In this document: positions 16,810 through 24,921 of the stretch, in pieces
Layout of the letters: the number at the start of each line of letters is the position of its first letter
Numbering within the stretch: the first letter of the stretch is position 1
Program-made: the position numbers and the translations under genes
Source: Bacteroidota bacterium
GTDB lineage: Bacteria > Bacteroidota > Bacteroidia > Cytophagales > Cyclobacteriaceae
Assembly (NCBI GenBank): GCA_018267195.1
Contig: JAFDYY010000008.1
Coordinates: forward strand, 1 to 64,000
Length of the DNA stretch: 64,000 nucleotides
Direction of reading: 5' to 3'
Notes under the pieces: model-generated
The model's input: the letters and a program-made list of their open reading frames with translations, nothing else
Told to the model about the DNA's origin: nothing
The model's database searches: none

Positions 16810-19800
16810 TTAGGTATGTCTTATTTTCTTTCCGCCATATCGTCTGCGCATGTTAAATCCATGAACGGCCTTTTTCAACCATTCGTAATATAAGGCAATA
16901 TATAAACCGATCACCATCACCCAAATTACGGCCAGATTAAAATACAGCGTATCAAATTTATGTCCGGCAAAATATTTGGTAGGTATATAGAAGTTATCTC
17001 TGAAATCAAAGAAATGTTCGGGGCGGTGTTCGTTAAAATAAATCGGATAAATTTTCCGAATCAGTTCACCCTCCCACTCCACCACGCGCGTAGCGCTTTC
17101 GGTATTTTCTACCATGCGGGTAACGGCTTCATTCTGGTATTTCATCTTCAGTTTTTCGTAGGCTTCCTGTCGGTTTCCAGTATCGTTAAGTTGCCCCATT
17201 AATTTTTCTTTTTCGATCACCGCCTGACGAATTCGATTGGAATAGTAGTTTTCCAATACCTTCAGATAGGTATTCACTTTTAGGTAGGTGGCCGAATCAA
17301 ATTTACCTACAACAAGTTTTTCAATTTCCGGAATACTTTTACCCACCACACCCGCTTCCAGTGTTAACTCGGTGTGTAGTAACGCCAGCCTATTTTTTAC
17401 CCGGCTATTATCGGATGAATTTCGCCACTCGCCCGGGTGGTTTACTACATAGGCTAATCGCGATTCCAGTTCAGGCAAATAATATCCCCGCTTATATTCT
17501 GCGTTAGCTCTTTTTTGTTCAATCGGATAAAATTTTTTTTCTAATGGATTGTCTTTAAACTGCGTTACCATATAGGCTTCAAATGCCCAGCGCGAAGCCA
17601 TCAATTCACCCAAAATCGGAATGCCATCGGGAGTGCCTACTTTAGGGTTGAACTTATCGAAACTAACCACGACCCCGCTCAGCAACAACTGCGGAATAAT
17701 TAAAATTGGAATCAACACGTAAATAGTTACGGCCGAATCAAAAGCCGAAGAAATATTCAGCCCCAGCAGATTGGCAAAACAAGAACAGGAAAACAAAACA
17801 AGCCAGTAGCGCATTTCAGTAAACGGAATTTCGAGCAACGCATTGCCGATTAAAACAAAGCATACCGTTTGTATAGCCGAGATAACAAACAGAATAATCA
17901 CTTTAGAAACAAAATAGCTGCTTCGGCTTAAATGCAGAAAGCGTTCGCGTTTTAAAATTTTACGATCGCGAAAAATCTCTTCGGCACTTACTATCAGCCC
18001 GACAAAAAGAGCCACCACAATGCTCATAAAAAAATAAATCGGGATGTTCGCGTTGTCGTAAAATGAATAATGCGGGTGTTCTACCCCCACATAGTCATAG
18101 TATTTTACAAAATAGCCTATAAACAATGCCAGCAATGGTGCCAGCAGTATATTAATGATAACATATTGCTGGTTGGCCAGTTTCGATTTTACATCGCGAA
18201 CAATAAACGTACGAAGTTGCTGAATCCAGTTGGGGATTTGCTGAACAGCCGGAAGGGGTTCTTTGTACTCTTCAATGCGGGGAATTTTTATTTTCTTTTT
18301 GAAATACTGATACCACTGTCCGGGTGAAACTTTGCGCGTATGGGTAAAGCGTCCGTATTCATTTACAACACGCGTTTCAATGATATTAAAAACCTGCTCA
18401 GGGTTAATGTTTCCACACTCCGGGCATGCCCCGGGCGTGCGGTTGGCCGCGTTAATGATTTCCTGAAAATAGTTGACAGACTCTACCGGGTTGCCATAAT
18501 AAATTTGAAAGCCTCCCAAATCAAAAATCAGCAGGGTATCAAACATTTTAAAAATATCGGAAGAAGGCTGGTGGATTACCACAAAAATCATTTTGCCGCG
18601 CAACGTCAGTTCTTTCAGTAAATCCATGATGTTTTCCGAATCGCGTGAAGAGAGGCCGGAGGTGGGTTCATCTACAAAAAGAATAGTGGGCTCGCGCAGC
18701 AACTCCAGCCCAATGTTCAGCCTTTTCCGTTGCCCCCCACTGATGGTTTTTTGCAGGGGCGACCCTACCTTAGAATTTTTTATTTCCGACAACCCCAGAT
18801 TGGTGAGTACAGTTTCTACTTTTTCTTCAATCTGCTGGTGCGTAAAATGCCCGAAACAAAGTTGTGCCGAGTAGTACAGATTTTCATACACACTCAGGTC
18901 TTCCATCAGCAAATCGTCTTGCGGAATAAACCCGATTACTCCCTCTACTTCATGAGGTTGCTCATGCACATCAATGCCATTGATCAGTACCCGGCCACTC
19001 GATGGTTTTTCGGTTCCGTTTAGTACATTGAGCAACGTAGATTTGCCCGAGCCGCTTCCGCCCATAATCCCCACCAACTTGCCACCGGTTTCGGCAATGC
19101 TCACATTTTGCAGACCGGCCCGTCCGCTTTTAAAATGGTAAAACACATGATCGGCCACAAAGCTGATTTTTGTGGTACTCTCCTGCGACAAAAACTTCCC
19201 TACAATATCACTGTAATAAATCGAATCAATTTTTGAGCCGCGTATGGTGCTGCCTGTAGGGAAAACATCTACTCTTCTAGATTTAAGCGGAAGGCTGTTA
19301 AGATAAATAGGTGTAATGCCCAGGTATTTAATAAAATAAGTTTCTATGCTGGGCAGCCGCAGAATGGCAATCATCCCGGAAATATTTTTGGCGGTTAGAT
19401 GCGGCCCCTGATGGCCGGCTTCTGCCCGGTCGCTCTCATCAATAATCAGAATATTTTTTGAATCTAGCTCTTCGGCATCGTGCCCCAGCACAAAAGCCCG
19501 CATGGCTTTAAAATCGCGGGCCGGAATTTTAAGCGCCTCGCCAATGTAAAATATCAGATTGCTTTGGCGTTCGGATAGCTCTTCTCCGGCAAACACCAAC
19601 TCAATCACTTTAATTACCAGCACTACTTTTTGTTGCATGGTAAGAGCCTGATTTACTTTGCGGGCAATCTGTATAATCTGTGCCCAGTCATCCACAAACT
19701 CTTGTGTTTCTTCGTCCAGGCTGGTTGCCTGGGCATGAGTGCGTTTATTTACTTTACAAAACTCATCAAACAAAGAAAGATAATAGCGTACCCCATCTTG

Positions 19801-19914
19801 ATTTAGGTGGAGGCTGAGAAATTCTTTGATGATCGTTCGCTCATCGTCCGTGATGCGCTCTTTGGCAACGATGGCAAAAAACTGAATAATCGCTTTGAGG
19901 AGTTCTTCACTCAT
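16810..19914 (-). CDS. ABCG-type transporter fused to an N-terminal helical region
   Basis: A 1034-residue half-transporter. Residues 1-145 are a helical, TerB-like region. Residues about 150-240 hold a beta-rich segment resembling a degenerate FHA domain (SIYYSDIVGK at its end). The ATPase domain has Walker A GGSGSGKST (285-293), signature ISGGQ (391-395) and Walker B ILFVDEP (411-417), all of eukaryote-like ABCG/WHITE type. A CPEC pair (497-500) follows. The membrane domain begins about 580 and has roughly six helices, with a long charged segment inserted between about 770 and 980 before the last helix. Proteins with this plan occur in Bacteroidota; their substrates are unknown. The gene is followed directly by the RhlE-like helicase. 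Confidence 0.85.
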   Translation of the reverse strand: MSEELLKAIIQFFAIVAKERITDDERTIIKEFLSLHLNQDGVRYYLSLFDEFCKVNKRTHAQATSLDEETQEFVDDWAQIIQIARKVNQALTMQQKVVLVIKVIELVFAGEELSERQSNLIFYIGEALKIPARDFKAMRAFVLGHDAEELDSKNILIIDESDRAEAGHQGPHLTAKNISGMIAILRLPSIETYFIKYLGITPIYLNSLPLKSRRVDVFPTGSTIRGSKIDSIYYSDIVGKFLSQESTTKISFVADHVFYHFKSGRAGLQNVSIAETGGKLVGIMGGSGSGKSTLLNVLNGTEKPSSGRVLINGIDVHEQPHEVEGVIGFIPQDDLLMEDLSVYENLYYSAQLCFGHFTHQQIEEKVETVLTNLGLSEIKNSKVGSPLQKTISGGQRKRLNIGLELLREPTILFVDEPTSGLSSRDSENIMDLLKELTLRGKMIFVVIHQPSSDIFKMFDTLLIFDLGGFQIYYGNPVESVNYFQEIINAANRTPGACPECGNINPEQVFNIIETRVVNEYGRFTHTRKVSPGQWYQYFKKKIKIPRIEEYKEPLPAVQQIPNWIQQLRTFIVRDVKSKLANQQYVIINILLAPLLALFIGYFVKYYDYVGVEHPHYSFYDNANIPIYFFMSIVVALFVGLIVSAEEIFRDRKILKRERFLHLSRSSYFVSKVIILFVISAIQTVCFVLIGNALLEIPFTEMRYWLVLFSCSCFANLLGLNISSAFDSAVTIYVLIPILIIPQLLLSGVVVSFDKFNPKVGTPDGIPILGELMASRWAFEAYMVTQFKDNPLEKKFYPIEQKRANAEYKRGYYLPELESRLAYVVNHPGEWRNSSDNSRVKNRLALLHTELTLEAGVVGKSIPEIEKLVVGKFDSATYLKVNTYLKVLENYYSNRIRQAVIEKEKLMGQLNDTGNRQEAYEKLKMKYQNEAVTRMVENTESATRVVEWEGELIRKIYPIYFNEHRPEHFFDFRDNFYIPTKYFAGHKFDTLYFNLAVIWVMVIGLYIALYYEWLKKAVHGFNMRRRYGGKKIRHT

Positions 19915-20003
19915 TATTAAAATATTACACAGGAATAACTACTCCTTGCGGCCGACAGGAAACAATGCGGTGCGGGTTGGGTTTTATTCAACAATAAATT
20001 AAA

Positions 20004-20423
20004 TCAATGTTCTTTCTCTCCATCGAGAGACAGAACATACCGGGCCATTTTTTCGGCATCCGTTTCCGATACGTTGGCATGGGGGGTCATGGGCACCTGG
20101 CCCCATACGCCTGTTCCGCCCGAAATAATTTTGTGTGCCAGTAGTTTTACATTGGCCTCGGTAAAATCATATTTTTTGGCCACATCAAGATGAGCCGGCC
20201 CTATCAGTTTATCGTTTGTGTGGTGGCATGTTTTGCAGTCGTTGGCTTTCACCAAAGATTCGCCTTCGGCAATGGCATTACTGGCCGTGGGGGCAGTTGC
20301 TTCTTCTTTGGGTGTTCCGTAATCTTCTTTAGCTTCGGCATCTCCTTTTTTGCCTCCGCATGAAATTATCGCACCTACCAAGGCAACCGCCAATACCATC
20401 CATAAATAATTTGTTTTTTTCAT
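20004..20423 (-). CDS. Lipoprotein cytochrome c
   Basis: A 139-residue small c-type cytochrome. A lipoprotein signal ends in AIISC (Cys22), so it is probably anchored by lipid in the periplasm. A low-complexity linker of Glu, Ala and Thr follows. The heme site is CKTCH (63-67) and the probable axial Met lies in VPMTPH (Met112), as in cytochrome c551-like proteins. It would carry electrons for a periplasmic oxidoreductase. The upstream gene, 12 bases away, encodes a sugar-isomerase-like TIM barrel, a pairing that suggests a role in sugar oxidation. Confidence 0.88.
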   Translation of the reverse strand: MKKTNYLWMVLAVALVGAIISCGGKKGDAEAKEDYGTPKEEATAPTASNAIAEGESLVKANDCKTCHHTNDKLIGPAHLDVAKKYDFTEANVKLLAHKIISGGTGVWGQVPMTPHANVSETDAEKMARYVLSLDGEKEH

Positions 20424-20435
20424 ATTGAATTAAGT

Positions 20436-21491
20436 TTAGTTAATACCCAGAATTTGTTTGTTGAGTTTAGGATTTTTGCCGGCCGAAGCAAAATCATCAA
20501 AGGCTTTTTCCGTTACCCGGATCATATATTCGCGAATGCGTTCGGCTCCTTCGCGTGCGCCTTGTTCGGGGTGTTTAATGCAACACTCCCACTCCAGCAC
20601 AGCCCACCCACTGTAATTGTATTGAGCCAGTTTGGAAAAAATAGATTTAAAATCCACTTGCCCATCGCCTACCGAACGAAACCGGCCGGGGCGGTTTATC
20701 CAATCCTGAAAACCGCCATACACTCCGCTTTTACCGGTGGGGTTAAACTCCGCATCTTTTACATGAAACATTTTAATGAACGGATAGTAAAAATCTATGA
20801 ACTGAAGATAGTCTAATTGTTGCAGCACAAAATGACTTGGGTCGTACAGCATATTAACCCGGCTGTGATGACCGGTAGCTTCCCGAAAACGTTCAAACGT
20901 TATTCCATCGTGCAGATCTTCCCCCGGATGTATTTCGTAGCAAACATCTACCCCGGCTTTATCAAAAGCATTTAAGATGGGCAACCAACGTTTGGCCAGT
21001 TCTTTAAAGCCATCTTCTACCAACCCGGCCGGGCGCTGAGGCCACGGGTACACGGTATGCCACATCAGGGCACCCGAAAAAGTGGCGTGCACATTCAAGC
21101 CCAGGTTTTTACTCGCTCGGGCAGCTAGCTTTAATTGATCTACCGCCCACGCAGTTCGTTCTTTGGGTTTTCGTTGCACCGGCTTCGGTGCAAAGCCGTC
21201 AAACATGGCATCGTAGGCCGGGTGCACCGCCACTAACTGCCCTTGCAGGTGAGTTGATAGCTCGGTTATCTGAAGCCCGCAAGACTCAACCGTATCTCTT
21301 AGCTCATCAGCATAGTCTTTACTTTCGGCTGCTTTTTTCAGGTCAATCACACGCTCATCCCACGTGGGTATTTGCACCCCTACAAACCCTAATGATTTTG
21401 CCCACTTGCCAATGGACTTCAGGTTGTTGAACGGAGGTTCATCGCCTAAGAACTGAGCCAGAAAAATAGCCGGACCTTTGATGTTCTTCAT
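20436..21491 (-). CDS. Sugar phosphate isomerase/epimerase family TIM barrel
   Basis: A 351-residue xylose-isomerase-like TIM barrel (AP endonuclease 2 family). Metal-site motifs include CYEIHPGEDLHDG, NMLYDPSHF, KMFHVKDAEF and WAVLEWECCIKHPEQGA. No signal peptide is seen, so it is cytoplasmic. Family members isomerise or epimerise sugars, or dehydrate keto-sugars; the substrate cannot be read from sequence. It is probably co-transcribed with the cytochrome c gene downstream. Two further members of the same superfamily are in this window (35996 and 45919), but those have export signals. Confidence 0.87.
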   Translation of the reverse strand: MKNIKGPAIFLAQFLGDEPPFNNLKSIGKWAKSLGFVGVQIPTWDERVIDLKKAAESKDYADELRDTVESCGLQITELSTHLQGQLVAVHPAYDAMFDGFAPKPVQRKPKERTAWAVDQLKLAARASKNLGLNVHATFSGALMWHTVYPWPQRPAGLVEDGFKELAKRWLPILNAFDKAGVDVCYEIHPGEDLHDGITFERFREATGHHSRVNMLYDPSHFVLQQLDYLQFIDFYYPFIKMFHVKDAEFNPTGKSGVYGGFQDWINRPGRFRSVGDGQVDFKSIFSKLAQYNYSGWAVLEWECCIKHPEQGAREGAERIREYMIRVTEKAFDDFASAGKNPKLNKQILGIN

Positions 21492-21581
21492 ACTACAAAT
21501 TAAAGCAAAAAAGAATGATGTGAAACGTTTCGCCTAAGAAAAACATATCGTCAGTATTAAATATTTACCTTGTAAAATATT

Positions 21582-23270
21582 ATGAAGATTAACATCCGAA
21601 ATTTTTTAGTCGGTACCCAGTACATCCACTCGAGGGCAGAATACAAAAATGCAATCTTACGGGGGCAGGCTTCGCTGCTCGTTATGACAGCCGGAGCTCT
21701 GATTCTGATTACCCACAGCCTGTTGGGGTTGCCTATGTATGGGCCGCTGTACCTGGCGATGGTGTTGATGGCAACCGCCTCGCTCTGGCTGAACCGGAAA
21801 GGCTTCTATGCTCTATCCACTGTATTTCTGCTCACGATCGTCAATCTGGTCGTGTTTATTTTTGACTTACGCGATGTAATAGCCGACAATAACAGCGGTT
21901 CTAATTTTTTCTATGTGGTGGTAAGTATGGGCAGTTTGGTTTTATTTGATGCTAAAGAAAAAATTTTAATCGGTTTATTTATTTTCATTCCGTTGAGTTT
22001 GTATCTGCTGTGTCATTTTACGCACTTACAGGTGCTGGCCGTTTCTCATTTGCCATCCTCCTTGCACAAAAGCGATCAAACCATCAATTTTTTAGTAGCC
22101 TTTATTACTTGCCTGCTGCTCATCCGCCTGCTCATAGACAATAATACGCTGGCCGAAAAATTATTACTTGCCAACGAACAGCAATTGATCCGCAGCAAAA
22201 AACGATACGAGTTGGCCATTAAAGGTTTTCGTGCCGGCATTTGGGAGTGGGACATTCCCGCCAACAAAGTGTATTGCAGCCCCGTGTGGGGAACTATGCT
22301 GGGGTACAATGATGGCGAATTTGAACTAACCAATCTCGAACAATTTATGCAGGTGGTTCACCCTGACGACCAGCCAATGGTAGCTACTGCCGTGCAAAAC
22401 CATCTCCACCAACGAGTACCTTACCTGATCGAGTTTAGAATGTTAAAAAAGGACAACAAAATAATTTGGGTGCTGGATAGCGGGTTGGCCGTATGGGATG
22501 AACAAGGGAATGCCCTACAAATGGTGGGCTCTACTACCGACATTACTGAGCGAAAAGAAGCTGAAAAAAAATTGCATGATCAAAATGATTTGCTGGTAAA
22601 AACCAATGCTGAGTTAGATCGGTTTGTGTACAGCACCTCGCACGATTTGCGTTCTCCGTTAAGTTCAATTCTGGGGCTGACCAACCTGGCTGAAAAAACT
22701 TCAGACCTCAACGAAATGCGAACCCTGTTCACCCTGATCAGAGGCCGGGTAGATAAACTTGATTCGTTTATTAAAGAAATTATTGACTACAGCCGAAACT
22801 CGCGCATGGGGTTAGAGGTAGAAGAATTTAATTTAAGAAAACAATTAGAGGAAACGGCCGACAGCCTCGCCCACATCTCCACGCCCAATCAATATAAAAC
22901 CATCATCGAGTGCCCCGATCATTTCCAGATTACTACCGATAAAAAAAGACTGCAGGTAGTTCTCAATAATTTATTAGGCAACGCCATTAAATACTGTGAC
23001 AAAAACAAAGAAAATCCTTACGTAGCAATTCATGTACGGCAAGAAAACCATACCGTAGAAGTACGCGTTGAGGACAACGGAATTGGTATTCGTCCGGAGC
23101 ACCACAGCAAAATATTTAACATGTTTTACCGCGCTTCCGATAAATCGGAAGGCTCGGGGCTTGGGCTGTATATTGTGAGGGAAACCCTTAACCGGATAAA
23201 AGGCGAGATCACCTTCGAATCGACCTATGGTGTGGGTTCAGTATTTACGGTGCGGTTTCCGTCAGCCTGA
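21582..23270 (+). CDS. PAS-domain sensor histidine kinase
   Basis: A 562-residue membrane kinase. Residues about 30-185 hold five or six membrane helices. A PAS domain follows (about 205-325, with IWEWDIPANKVYCSPVWGTM and the PAC end GSTTDITERKEAE). The dimerisation domain carries the phospho-accepting His354 in STSHDLRSPL. The ATPase domain has the N box LNNLLGNAIKY, G1 VEDNGIGI and G2 GSGLGLYIV. It should sense a signal at or in the membrane. No response regulator is adjacent, so the partner is elsewhere. The stop TGA is part of TGATCA, which also supplies the stop of the convergent cupin gene. Confidence 0.93.
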   Translation: MKINIRNFLVGTQYIHSRAEYKNAILRGQASLLVMTAGALILITHSLLGLPMYGPLYLAMVLMATASLWLNRKGFYALSTVFLLTIVNLVVFIFDLRDVIADNNSGSNFFYVVVSMGSLVLFDAKEKILIGLFIFIPLSLYLLCHFTHLQVLAVSHLPSSLHKSDQTINFLVAFITCLLLIRLLIDNNTLAEKLLLANEQQLIRSKKRYELAIKGFRAGIWEWDIPANKVYCSPVWGTMLGYNDGEFELTNLEQFMQVVHPDDQPMVATAVQNHLHQRVPYLIEFRMLKKDNKIIWVLDSGLAVWDEQGNALQMVGSTTDITERKEAEKKLHDQNDLLVKTNAELDRFVYSTSHDLRSPLSSILGLTNLAEKTSDLNEMRTLFTLIRGRVDKLDSFIKEIIDYSRNSRMGLEVEEFNLRKQLEETADSLAHISTPNQYKTIIECPDHFQITTDKKRLQVVLNNLLGNAIKYCDKNKENPYVAIHVRQENHTVEVRVEDNGIGIRPEHHSKIFNMFYRASDKSEGSGLGLYIVRETLNRIKGEITFESTYGVGSVFTVRFPSA

Positions 23271-23795
23271 TCATCTTCCAAAATCATCTTGCACGCGCAC
23301 AATATCATTTTCGTCCGATGGATGAGTGGCCTCTGTATGCTGCCATATCTCGGCAATCATACCCCAGCCTTCGGGCAGACCTACCAGGCGGTGTCGTTCG
23401 CCTTGCTTTAGTTTAACAATCTCACCGATCGCAAGTTTTTTTAATTCGCCCGGTTGGTCCGTATCGCTCGTTACTACCCCCGCCACACCAGCCGCTAACT
23501 TCCATATCTCAGCCCGCCTGTGATGGTATTGCCACGATAACCGCTGGCCGGGGGCTACCATTAAAATTTTAGGGCTGAGTTTGCCGGCAATAGACAATTC
23601 TTCTTTTTTCAGGTGTGGAAAAAAAAGTTGAATAAACCGTTCGGCTTGCTGCTCGTCTATCACAAAAAATCCGCCCCACGGGCGCGAAAAATCATCCTCT
23701 GTTGTTAGCAGTCCAATTTGCAACAAATATTCTTCTACCGATTTTTTTATTTGCTCTTTCGGGGCGGTGGCCGGGAGCACAAGGTTAATCATCAT
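23271..23795 (-). CDS. Cupin protein resembling type II mannose-6-phosphate isomerase domain
   Basis: A 174-residue protein with a single cupin fold. Residues about 85-165 match the isomerase domain found at the C terminus of ManC-type enzymes: WQYHHRRAEIWKLAAG gives the metal-binding His and Glu, and KQGERHRLVG and IAEIWQH complete the site. The N-terminal 75 residues include DFSRPWGGFFVIDE, also typical. Proteins of this size in Bacteroidota are often labelled phosphoheptose or mannose-6-phosphate isomerase; activity is not shown here. It is the last gene of a minus-strand unit with the PD40 and acyl-CoA ligase genes. Confidence 0.78.
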   Translation of the reverse strand: MMINLVLPATAPKEQIKKSVEEYLLQIGLLTTEDDFSRPWGGFFVIDEQQAERFIQLFFPHLKKEELSIAGKLSPKILMVAPGQRLSWQYHHRRAEIWKLAAGVAGVVTSDTDQPGELKKLAIGEIVKLKQGERHRLVGLPEGWGMIAEIWQHTEATHPSDENDIVRVQDDFGR

Positions 23796-23806
23796 AGCTA
23801 CTATTT

Positions 23807-24901
23807 TTAGTCGAGCCAGTCGGCCACAAACAAGTTGGTATTGTGAGTACCTCCGTTATTTCGGTTAGACGAAAAAATAATTTTTTTTCCATCGGGCGAA
23901 AACATCGGGAAGGAATCAAAAACCGTGTCGTGCGAAATTTGTTCTAAGCTCGAGCCATCTTCATTAATCATAAAAAGATTAAACTGAAAGCCGCGTTTGC
24001 TTTTATGGTTAGAGCTAAAAATAATTTTTTTACCCGAAGGGTGATAAAACGGAGCCCAGTTGGCTTTGCCTAAGTGAGTAATCTGTTTTAAATCGGAGCC
24101 ATCTATATTGCAGGTAAAAATTTCCATCGAGGTGGGCGCTACCAGCCCCTGCTTCAGGTACTCTACATATTCTTTTTTCTCTTCATCCGAATTAAACCGC
24201 GAGGCACGAAATACTATTTTTTTTCCATCGGGCGAAAAAAATGCCCCGCCATCATACCCCAGTTCATGGGTTATCTGCTTTACATTTTTGCCGTCCATAT
24301 CCATGGTGTACAAGTCCAAATCTCCGTTGCGCATGGAAGTAAAAACGATTTTATCTTTTTTAGGCGATACGGTTGCTTCGGCATCATAGCCGGGGGTATC
24401 GGTAAGTCGTTTGGTTATTTTACCTTTCAGGTCGGCCACGAAAATATCGTACGAGTCGTAAATCGGCCACAAGTATTTTCCTCCCGGTTTACGCTCCACA
24501 TCTTTTGGGCAATCCTTACTTCCTAAATGCGTGGATGCGTACAATACCGATTTTCCATCGGGCATAAAATAAGCGCAGGTTGTTCTTCCTTCGCCTGTAC
24601 TAACCAACGAAGGTTTCTGGCCCTGGCTTAAATCCATTCCGGTTACCGGCATATAAAAAATCTGGTCGCAATGCAGGCCCCATGCGCTGTTGTTCGACTG
24701 GAAGCTGATTTTTTTTCCATCAAAACTCCAATACGCTTCGGCATTATCGGCACCAAACGTTAACTGGCGAATATTCTTAAAATGTTTTTCGCGGGCATAA
24801 TGAACCGAATCGGCTTCTGTTACCGGATAGAGATTTTTATTATTGGTAAGCGACAAGGATACCAGGGAAATGAATAGAATAAAAAGAGTGATGGTTTTCA
24901 T
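23807..24901 (-). CDS. Exported PD40/TolB-like beta-propeller protein
   Basis: A 364-residue protein with a signal peptide (TLFILFISLVSLSLT). The rest is repeated PD40 (WD40-like) blades, recognisable by S-x-D-G-K-K-I-x-F-x-S motifs: SFDGKKISFQSN, MPDGKSVLYAST, SPKKDKIVFTS, SPDGKKIVFRAS, HPSGKKIIFSSN and SPDGKKIIFSSN. This is the fold of the TolB C-terminal domain and of prolyl oligopeptidase propellers, but no TolB N-terminal domain or peptidase domain is present. It is probably a periplasmic or surface binding protein. Spacing (20 bases after the ligase gene, 11 before the cupin) supports one operon. Confidence 0.87.
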   Translation of the reverse strand: MKTITLFILFISLVSLSLTNNKNLYPVTEADSVHYAREKHFKNIRQLTFGADNAEAYWSFDGKKISFQSNNSAWGLHCDQIFYMPVTGMDLSQGQKPSLVSTGEGRTTCAYFMPDGKSVLYASTHLGSKDCPKDVERKPGGKYLWPIYDSYDIFVADLKGKITKRLTDTPGYDAEATVSPKKDKIVFTSMRNGDLDLYTMDMDGKNVKQITHELGYDGGAFFSPDGKKIVFRASRFNSDEEKKEYVEYLKQGLVAPTSMEIFTCNIDGSDLKQITHLGKANWAPFYHPSGKKIIFSSNHKSKRGFQFNLFMINEDGSSLEQISHDTVFDSFPMFSPDGKKIIFSSNRNNGGTHNTNLFVADWLD

Positions 24902-24921
24902 GAATAGTCAGATTGAAAAAA

